Assembly: GCA_026990815.1 (NCBI GenBank)
Contig: JALXCS010000265.1
Location: 1 to 14,490, forward strand
Origin: Methylomonas sp.
Lineage (GTDB): Bacteria; Pseudomonadota; Gammaproteobacteria; Methylococcales; Methylomonadaceae
Reading direction: 5' to 3'
DNA: 14,490 nt
A model generated the notes under the pieces. The model ran no database searches. It saw nothing but the letters and a program-made list of their open reading frames with translations, and was not told the DNA's origin. The position numbers and the translations under genes were made by a program. This document shows positions 1 through 5,120 of this stretch, piece after piece. The first letter of the stretch is position 1. Each line of letters begins with the position of its first letter.

Positions 1-95
1 TTAATCGAAGATATTGGCCTGAACAAATTTTTGATAGATTGCTATACGCGTGTATTCATGCAGACCCCGTTACTTTACGGGAGCTAAAGGCGTAA
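1..95 (+). CDS. C-terminal end of an IS1595-like transposase (partial, 5' end outside window)
   Basis: Reading from base 3, 30 codons are open to a TAA at 93-95. The peptide contains NRRYWPEQIFDRLLYACIHA and ends TLRELKA. The N-R-R-[FY]-W...FDRLL pattern near the C-terminus resembles the end of IS1595-family (zinc-ribbon, DDE-type) transposases. Only the last 30 residues are present, so no catalytic residue can be checked. The stop codon lies inside the terminal inverted repeat at 76-98, as expected for a compact one-gene insertion sequence. The family call is from pattern memory. It is strengthened by the second copy at the right edge, where the start of a transposase of the same type is preceded by the matching repeat. 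Confidence 0.7.
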   Translation, partial: NRRYWPEQIFDRLLYACIHADPVTLRELKA

Positions 96-98
96 TCA
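76..98 (-). repeat. Terminal inverted repeat of the left IS copy
   Basis: The reverse complement of these 23 bases matches 14367-14389 at 22 of 23 positions, with one C/T difference. It contains GCCTTTAGCTCCCGTA. Orientation shows that this copy extends leftward and the other rightward, so they are the right end of one element and the left end of another, both with transposase on the plus strand. Confidence 0.8.
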
Positions 99-202
99 AG
101 AGGTAAGTTATTGAAATAAAAAGACGCGCGTAAATATATCCTGGTACTTTCCCATCACATCTATGCGATAGAAGGTCATTTTATTTTAATCACTTACCTC
201 TT
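98..202. repeat. 11-bp inverted repeat flanking about 80 bp next to the IS end
   Basis: AAGAGGTAAGT at 98-108 is the exact reverse complement of ACTTACCTCTT at 192-202. The left arm begins where the IS terminal repeat ends. The enclosed segment has no open reading frame of note. It could be a decayed insertion or chance. The rest of 99-337 shows no convincing gene; a weak promoter-like pair (TTGTTT, then ATATCA after 17 bases) lies upstream of the gene at 338. Confidence 0.3.
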
Positions 203-337
203 TGGCAGCCAAGAAGCTGAATTTTTTGTCGTGTACATAGATAATTTTCAATAAACAACTTGTTTTCGAAAACCATGAACCCATATCAATATCTGCAACT
301 ACATTTCAACTAACTTAAATAACAAAGGAAGAAAATC

Positions 338-784
338 ATGGTAATGGCAGTTAAACAATTTGAAATACTTTTCCGCAAGAGTGCTTCGTTGGATATTGAT
401 AAAAGCGATGTAAAGCGGCTTGGAGGTTTTATTAATCAGCGCGTTTACGATTTAATGATAAGGGGTCAGGCGAATGCCAAAGCAAATGCGCGAGATATCA
501 TCCAAGTACAGGATTTACCAATAACAAAAGGATTGCAAGAGCAGATTCATTTTTTTAAGGGCTTGGATGAGGAACTCAATCTGAGTGTTATTCTTGAGAA
601 TTTGGCTAAATTACCCCCTCTGGCACTGGAATATAGTGAAGAGGTTGAGCAAAAATTGCCTGAGCTGGTAGGAGCAGTAACAGTAAGTTTAGCCAAGTTG
701 TTCAAGATTATTGATCCTAAATTAAAGAACCCTGGTTCGATTGAATGGGAGCAGGTTGAACAGGTTTTTAACCTGTTACAGTAG
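338..784 (+). CDS. DUF1931 histone-fold protein
   Basis: A 148-residue soluble protein recognisable as DUF1931 (PF09123). Diagnostic stretches are VKQFEILFRKSASLDIDKSD near the N-terminus, RGQANAKANARDIIQVQDLP at about residues 42-61 followed by ITKGLQE, and FKIIDPKLKNP at about 121-131. Full length matches the usual family size. Structures from thermophilic bacteria show a doubled histone fold in one chain, so a DNA-binding role is plausible, but as far as I know no function is established. There is no signal peptide or membrane segment. The start at 338 has AAAGGAAG at 324-331, six bases upstream; an in-frame ATG at 344 (MAVKQ) is a close alternative. The gene stands alone with its own terminator at 821-856 and converges with the regulator gene. 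Family call is strong; function is inference. Confidence 0.88.
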   Translation: MVMAVKQFEILFRKSASLDIDKSDVKRLGGFINQRVYDLMIRGQANAKANARDIIQVQDLPITKGLQEQIHFFKGLDEELNLSVILENLAKLPPLALEYSEEVEQKLPELVGAVTVSLAKLFKIIDPKLKNPGSIEWEQVEQVFNLLQ

Positions 785-820
785 GTTACATATATTTATG
801 TTGAGTCTACAACAAAGGGG

Positions 821-856
821 TGGTCGGTTCTTTGGAGTCGGCCATTTGTATTTCTT
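821..856 (+). terminator. Rho-independent terminator of the DUF1931 gene
   Basis: Positions 821-844 fold as a 10-bp stem (TGGTCGGTTC against GGAGTCGGCCA, including three G-U pairs) with a TTTG loop, followed by the T-rich run TTTGTATTTCTT. The G-U pairs form only in plus-strand RNA; the minus strand gives mismatches there. It lies 36 bp past the stop and also just beyond the convergent regulator gene. Confidence 0.7.
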
Positions 857-864
857 GAACGTTC

Positions 865-2205
865 CTAAATACCATATTGCTTTCTTTTTCGCCAGAAAGT
901 TGCCCTGCTAAGACCCAGCATATCAGCTGCAAGGCCGACTTTACCATGGCTTTGCTCTAAAGCTAAGCGAATAGTATCTGATTCATTGGTGCTGGAAAAT
1001 AGTTTGCCCTGAAAATTTGTTTTGTGCTTCTGTTCTCTGAATTCTGGAGGTAACTCGGACAGTTTTAACGAGGATCCAGTGCCAACCACAAAAGCATATT
1101 CAAGAACATTTTGAAGTTCTCGGACATTTCCTGGCCAGTGATAGTCCAATAATACCTTCATAGCTTGAGGGTCAATTTTATCAACCGTTCTTAAATCTTT
1201 GGCATTATGTTGTTGAATAAAGTGCCAGAGTAATAAGTTAATGTCTTCGCGTCGTTCTCGTAACGGCGGAATAAATATTGGAACCACACGCAAGCGATAC
1301 ATTAAGTCTTCTCGAAATCGTCCATTTTTTACTTCATTGCGTAAAGATCGATGGGTAGCGGCAACAATGCGCACATTAATGCGAACGATTTGAGTGCCGC
1401 CGACAGGGATATAACTCTGCTCTTGAATGACCCTAAGTAACTTGGCTTGCAATTCTAGAGGCAATTCAGCTACCTCATCCAGAAACAAGGTTCCACCGTG
1501 TGCCTGTCGGAATAGTCCGGCATTATCATTGATTGCACCTGTAAAAGCCCCTTTGACGTGACCAAATAGCTCGCTTTCAAGTAAATTGACTGAAAGAGCA
1601 GCGCAATTTATTGCCAGGAACGGCTTGTGTCTTCTGGGACTCAAGTTATGGATGGCGTGAGCAACTAATTCCTTGCCCGTTCCGCTTTCGCCCCGCACTA
1701 GAACTGTCGCTTCGGTTTTGGCGGCATTCTGAATAATTTGGAAAACCGGTTTCATTGAAGGAGCGCGGCTGAGGATGCCATGGAAATTAATATGTTCAGT
1801 AAGTGGTGGGGGAGGAAGGTTTTTCCAGGGGTTTTTGGCTGGTTCCTGAATTAATAAGGCAATTTCACCTAGAAATTTTCCTTGGTCGTTCTGTAGTATT
1901 TGTGAGTATTTTTTGAAGTCAAGCCATGACCCATCGGCAAGTTGCAAATTAATTTTTTGATAAGCGGGTGTATTTTCATCAATAACAAATAAGTTACAAG
2001 TATCCCCAATGTTAAGTTTTTCCCTAAAAATTAATGGTTTGTGCGCTGGGAACTTGCAATATAAGAGTTTTTTGTTTTTGTCAATGACAAAAATCAATGC
2101 AAAGGTGTACAATTCGGTAAGCGCTATAAACAGTTCTTTTTGTTTGAACTGTTTCAGCCATTGCTCAAAAATATACTGCTGGTCTAGCGACGCTGAGCGT
2201 TTCAT
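865..2205 (-). CDS. Sigma-54-dependent transcriptional activator, FisR-like
   Basis: A 446-residue bacterial enhancer-binding protein with three parts. Residues 1 to about 130 form a sensor region, possibly PAS-like. The AAA+ domain (about 140-375) has Walker A GESGTGKE (172-179), the sigma-54 contact loop GAFTGA (219-224), Walker B TLFLDE (239-244), VRIVAATH (278-285), REDLMYRL (298-305) and WPGNVREL (357-364). A Fis-type helix-turn-helix (about 410-446) contains LAADMLGLSRATFWRK. The sensor has cysteines at 50 and 70. From memory, FisR of Cupriavidus activates sulfide-oxidation genes and senses sulfane sulfur through similarly spaced sensor cysteines. The gene is divergent from the persulfide dioxygenase and shares its control region, where repeats at 2209-2254 start four bases above this start codon, so autoregulation is likely. 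No phosphoreceiver domain is seen. No clear Shine-Dalgarno precedes the ATG. Activator class is certain; the inducer is inferred from context and cysteines. Confidence 0.92.
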   Translation of the reverse strand: MKRSASLDQQYIFEQWLKQFKQKELFIALTELYTFALIFVIDKNKKLLYCKFPAHKPLIFREKLNIGDTCNLFVIDENTPAYQKINLQLADGSWLDFKKYSQILQNDQGKFLGEIALLIQEPAKNPWKNLPPPPLTEHINFHGILSRAPSMKPVFQIIQNAAKTEATVLVRGESGTGKELVAHAIHNLSPRRHKPFLAINCAALSVNLLESELFGHVKGAFTGAINDNAGLFRQAHGGTLFLDEVAELPLELQAKLLRVIQEQSYIPVGGTQIVRINVRIVAATHRSLRNEVKNGRFREDLMYRLRVVPIFIPPLRERREDINLLLWHFIQQHNAKDLRTVDKIDPQAMKVLLDYHWPGNVRELQNVLEYAFVVGTGSSLKLSELPPEFREQKHKTNFQGKLFSSTNESDTIRLALEQSHGKVGLAADMLGLSRATFWRKRKQYGI

Positions 2206-2208
2206 TTG

Positions 2209-2254
2209 TGTTTCAATCAGGGCGAATTACGTTTCATTGAAACATAATGAAACA
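2209..2254. promoter_or_regulatory. Candidate enhancer/operator repeats for the sigma-54 activator
   Basis: Four copies of one half-site occur: TGTTTCA at 2209-2215, CGTTTCA at 2230-2236, TGAAACA at 2238-2244 and TGAAACA at 2248-2254. The middle two form a palindrome with one central base. Spacings of 21 and 10 bp put copies on the same helix face. The cluster centre lies about 84 bp upstream of the -24 element, typical of enhancer-binding protein sites. It also sits directly above the regulator start. Binding by the neighbouring activator is inference. Confidence 0.65.
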
Positions 2255-2318
2255 AAAACTGAAAGTAAATGTTTTTAACAAGCTGAAGTAAAAAGCGAAC
2301 TTAACGGCAAGCTAGAAG

Positions 2319-2335
2319 TTGGCATGTGTTTTGCT
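2319..2335 (+). promoter_or_regulatory. Sigma-54 (-24/-12) promoter of the persulfide dioxygenase
   Basis: TTGGCATGTGTTTTGCT has the invariant GG (2321-2322) and GC (2333-2334) separated by exactly 10 bases and fits the YTGGCAC-N5-TTGCW consensus well. Transcription would begin near 2346, leaving a leader of about 33 bases to the ATG at 2379. The adjacent sigma-54 activator gene and upstream repeats make the call strong. Confidence 0.85.
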
Positions 2336-2378
2336 AATTGAGAATTGGATTGATACTGATTAATGACGGAGAGGAGAT

Positions 2379-3464
2379 ATGATTTTTAGACAATTATTTG
2401 ATGATGCAACCTGGACTTATACTTATCTTATTGGCGACCCGGTTAGTAAAGAAGCGATATTGATAGACCCTGTCAATACTCATATTGATGACTATTTGGC
2501 GTTATTGGATGAATACGGATTAAAGTTAAAATTTTCACTTGAAACTCATGTTCATGCTGATCACATCACTGCCAGCGGTTTATTGAGGCAAAAACTGGGT
2601 GCACAGACAGCGGTGAGTTCTCTTTGCGGGGCCGAAACTGCGGATATTCAGATAACAGATGGCCAGGTCTTTGAGCTGGGCGAAAGCGAGCAGATCAAAG
2701 TAATTGCGACACCGGGTCACACACCGGGCAGTATTTCCTTTCTCTGGCGCGATCGTGTTATGACGGGAGACTCATTATTTATTGGTGGTTGCGGCCGGAC
2801 TGATTTTCAGGGAGGAAGCGCGTCTGATTTGTATGATGCCATCACCCAGAGATTGTTTACTTTGCCCGATGATACTTTGGTTTACCCCGGCCATGACTAT
2901 CAAGGTCGCTGGGTAAGTAATATTATTCAGGAAAAAACCACCAACCCACGTCTCGCCGGGAAGTCAAAAGAAGAATTCATCGAAATTATGAATAATCTGA
3001 ATTTGCCGAAACCTAAATTGATCGATGAAGCGGTTCCGGCAAATCGATATTGTGGTCTGGAAGAGGAAGAGCGCCAGGATGCAATTGAGCAGCGTGACCA
3101 GGGGCAGAGCAAACCCAAAATCAGCACTCCGGATTTGGTTAATGCAGCTAAACAACTGGTTACCGAGGTGGATGTTAATAAGGCAAAGCAATTAATTAAT
3201 AATGGTGAAGTTTTGGTTATTGATGTTCGTGAAGAAAGTGAGTACGAAGGTGGTCATATAGATGGTGCATTGTTTCTTCCACGGGGCGTTTTGGAATTCA
3301 AGATTGGAACTATTCCAGAATTAGCGGATAAATCAAAGCCAGTGTTGCTATATTGCCGGAGTGGAAACCGGTCATTATTAGCATCTAAAACCTTGCAGGA
3401 CATGGGTTATACCTCTGTGCTATCGATGGCGGGTGGATATGAAGCCTGGTCTAAAGCCAGTTAG
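2379..3464 (+). CDS. Persulfide dioxygenase-rhodanese fusion (ETHE1-like)
   Basis: A 361-residue cytoplasmic enzyme with two domains. Residues 1 to about 240 are an ETHE1-type metallo-beta-lactamase fold: THVHADH (56-62), TPGHTPG (111-117), TGDSLF (129-134) and YPGHDY (169-174). By analogy with human ETHE1, the single iron is held by H57, H114 and D131. Residues about 262-361 are a rhodanese domain with VIDVREESEYEGGHIDGA (280-297) and active-site loop CRSGNRS starting at catalytic C326. Such fusions oxidise glutathione persulfide to sulfite, and the rhodanese half transfers sulfane sulfur, probably linking glutathione persulfide, sulfite and thiosulfate. The ribosome site GAGGAG (2371-2376) fixes the start. 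Expression should depend on the sigma-54 promoter at 2319-2335 and the divergent activator. A terminator follows, so the gene may be transcribed alone. Family and both active sites are clear; reaction direction in the cell is inferred. Confidence 0.93.
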   Translation: MIFRQLFDDATWTYTYLIGDPVSKEAILIDPVNTHIDDYLALLDEYGLKLKFSLETHVHADHITASGLLRQKLGAQTAVSSLCGAETADIQITDGQVFELGESEQIKVIATPGHTPGSISFLWRDRVMTGDSLFIGGCGRTDFQGGSASDLYDAITQRLFTLPDDTLVYPGHDYQGRWVSNIIQEKTTNPRLAGKSKEEFIEIMNNLNLPKPKLIDEAVPANRYCGLEEEERQDAIEQRDQGQSKPKISTPDLVNAAKQLVTEVDVNKAKQLINNGEVLVIDVREESEYEGGHIDGALFLPRGVLEFKIGTIPELADKSKPVLLYCRSGNRSLLASKTLQDMGYTSVLSMAGGYEAWSKAS

Positions 3465-3525
3465 GTTTTTGCAGTGATTTTTGAGCGACAACAAGAGCTT
3501 AGTTTGCGGGTTGTTGTTTAATTTT

Positions 3526-3570
3526 AAAAGCGCCCAATTAGGATTTGGCCGCTTTTGGTTCTTCTTTTTT
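3526..3570 (+). terminator. Terminator after the persulfide dioxygenase gene
   Basis: AAAAGCG (3526-3532) pairs with CGCTTTT (3550-3556). A one-base mismatch and an inner CCAA/TTGG extension follow, and downstream is the T-rich TTCTTCTTTTTT (3559-3570). A weaker hairpin, ACAACAA (3488-3494) with TTGTTGT (3511-3517), lies just upstream. The stretch 3571-3653 holds no gene I can support. Confidence 0.65.
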
Positions 3571-3653
3571 CAAAGTGGTTAAAAACCCTAAAAAAGGAAT
3601 AGGAGTAAGCAGTTGGACCCTGAAAAGAGTTGGACAATTAACGAGGTTTTTGT

Positions 3654-3773
3654 ATGGACTTAGAAGAAATGCAAAGCTTGCTACCCGTCATTTTTGGCAA
3701 ATTTGTGATTTGGCTAATTGATGCAGGTACCTCGTATATAGTTATAAAAAATAAAATATCAAATAATAAATGA
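3654..3773 (+). CDS. Candidate 39-aa hydrophobic peptide upstream of sqr
   Basis: I do not recognise this peptide. The ATG at 3654 is preceded by CGAGG (3642-3646) at a 7-base spacing, and 39 codons run to TGA at 3771-3773. The peptide starts MDLEEMQSLLPVIFGKFVIW. It has an acidic start, a mostly hydrophobic middle (about residues 9-31, interrupted by K16 and D23), and a basic tail, which suits a small single-span or amphipathic membrane peptide. The stop codon overlaps the ribosome site of sqr: its TGA is followed at once by GGAG, and the next start is 10 bases on. This suggests translational coupling, either as a leader peptide or as an accessory subunit. An in-frame TAA at 3639-3641 rules out a longer N-terminus. 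It could be a chance ORF, since length alone is not significant. Confidence 0.4.
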   Translation: MDLEEMQSLLPVIFGKFVIWLIDAGTSYIVIKNKISNNK

Positions 3774-3783
3774 GGAGTTAGAC

Positions 3784-5040
3784 ATGGCAAACGAACAACA
3801 TCATGACATTTTGATTGTGGGAGGCGGTGCTGCAGGTGTGACTGTTGCAAATACGCTGCTGCGAAAGCAATCCAAGCTCAAAATCGGGCTGATTGAGCCA
3901 TCAGAGAAACATTACTACCAGCCTGGTTTCACGATTATTGGAGGTGGCGAATATACGCTGGCAAAGACTACTAAAAATGAAGCTGATTTGATTAATCCTA
4001 AGGTGATATGGATTAAGGATTACGCTGAAACCTTTCAACCTGAAAATAATTCTGTGACTTTACGCTCTGGCGATAAGGTGACATATGATTATCTAGTGGT
4101 TTGCCCTGGATTACAGCTGGATTGGGATAAAATCAAAGGCTTAAAAGAAACTCTGGGGAAAAACGGGGTATGTAGTAACTATTCTGCTGAAACTGTTGAG
4201 TATACCTGGGAATGTATTAAAAGTCTGGAGTCAGGAACGGCATTATTTACTCAACCTCCGATGCCGATAAAGTGTGCGGGCGCGCCACAAAAAATCATGT
4301 ATCTTGCGGCAGACCGGTTCAGGAAAAAGAAAATTCTGGACAAATTCAGTGTCCAGTTTTGCAATGCGGGTCCAGCCATGTTTGGTATTCCTTTTTTCGC
4401 CAAAGCATTGGATAAGATAGTTGCTAAATATGGAATACAGACTAACTTTAAACATAATCTGGTAGAAATTGATGGGCCAGCAAAGAAAGCAACATTTGAA
4501 GTAGCTGAAAGCGATGATAAAAAAACCAAGGTAACCATTGAATTCGATATGATTCACGTTACGCCTCCGCAAAGTGCTCCGGATTTTATCAAGAAAAGTC
4601 CATTGGCAGCTGATAGTGGTTGGGTAGATGTTAACCAGTTTACTTTGCAGCATAACAAATTCAGCAATGTATTTGGCTTGGGTGATGCAACGACAACACC
4701 CAATGCAAAAACTGCTGCGGCTGTGCGTAAGCAAGCGCCAGTGGTGGTGAAAAATATTCTTAAATTAATGAAACAAGCCGATCTGGTTGAAGGTTATGAC
4801 GGCTACGGATCTTGTCCGTTAACAACTTCTATCGGAAAAGTTATGTTGGCTGAATTTGCCTATGGCGGAAAAGTGACGCCTTCTTTTCCTGTTCTGGATC
4901 CCAGAGTCCCCAGATGGATATGGTGGTGGGGCAAAAAAGTAGGTTTTCCTTGGTTATACTGGGCTTGGATGTTGAAAGGCTACACGTTAGATATTCCTCA
5001 TAAAGAGTCTTATGCCAAGCGCTTTACCGAAGAATCTTAA
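3784..5040 (+). CDS. sqr: Type II sulfide:quinone oxidoreductase
   Basis: A 418-residue FAD-dependent membrane-associated enzyme that oxidises sulfide, passes electrons to quinone and delivers the sulfur to an acceptor as persulfide. The N-terminal dinucleotide fold has VGGGAAG (12-18), and the second FAD contact is GLGDATTTPNAKT (298-310). The catalytic cysteine pair of the type II (mitochondrial SQOR-like) group is present: C164 in PIKCAGAPQKIMYL and C344 in GYGSCPLTTSIGKVMLAEF, which align by motif with the human catalytic cysteines. The C-terminal region around 377-399 is very tryptophan-rich (RWIWWWGKK, WLYWAWMLKG) and fits the interfacial membrane anchor. The ribosome site GAGGAG (3772-3777) lies 6 bases before the ATG. 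A terminator separates it from the dioxygenase upstream, so it probably uses read-through or its own promoter; a weak TTGATG/TATAAA pair lies within the small upstream ORF. A strong terminator follows. Length is normal. Confidence 0.93.
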   Translation: MANEQHHDILIVGGGAAGVTVANTLLRKQSKLKIGLIEPSEKHYYQPGFTIIGGGEYTLAKTTKNEADLINPKVIWIKDYAETFQPENNSVTLRSGDKVTYDYLVVCPGLQLDWDKIKGLKETLGKNGVCSNYSAETVEYTWECIKSLESGTALFTQPPMPIKCAGAPQKIMYLAADRFRKKKILDKFSVQFCNAGPAMFGIPFFAKALDKIVAKYGIQTNFKHNLVEIDGPAKKATFEVAESDDKKTKVTIEFDMIHVTPPQSAPDFIKKSPLAADSGWVDVNQFTLQHNKFSNVFGLGDATTTPNAKTAAAVRKQAPVVVKNILKLMKQADLVEGYDGYGSCPLTTSIGKVMLAEFAYGGKVTPSFPVLDPRVPRWIWWWGKKVGFPWLYWAWMLKGYTLDIPHKESYAKRFTEES

Positions 5041-5061
5041 GCTCAGAAAGTTCTATCCAAT

Positions 5062-5107
5062 AACCTGCGTAAATTTTTTATTTACGCAGGTTTCTTTATT
5101 TCTTTTT
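5062..5107 (+). terminator. Strong terminator after sqr
   Basis: AACCTGCGTAAA (5062-5073) pairs perfectly with TTTACGCAGGTT (5081-5092) around a 7-base loop, and the T-rich run continues to 5107. It lies 21 bases after the sqr stop and only 13 bases before the SulP start, so SulP depends on read-through or on a promoter I cannot see. Confidence 0.88.
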
Positions 5108-5120
5108 CATAGAGACGTCC

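Larger units (their letters stand above)
1..98 (+). mobile_element. Right end of an IS1595-like insertion sequence (truncated by the window edge)
   Basis: The stretch comprises the transposase 3' end and the terminal inverted repeat at 76-98. The body of the element would lie to the left of the window. The outermost base is taken as 98, because similarity to the other end at 14367 stops there. A target-site duplication cannot be tested because only one end is visible. Confidence 0.65.

Noticed and set aside
2009..2278. An 89-codon plus-strand frame over the regulator start and the control region
   Set aside because: It runs antisense through the regulator sensor and across the operator repeats; composition is shadow-like, with no ribosome site or homology.
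3488..3556. CRISPR-like or tandem repeat appearance in the dioxygenase-sqr spacer
   Set aside because: The repeated look comes from two hairpins and AT-rich runs; there are no regularly spaced identical repeats, and no array was seen anywhere in the window.
4243..4734. Minus-strand open frames of 95-163 codons inside sqr
   Set aside because: They overlap a strong sqr call with all catalytic residues and show no family features.
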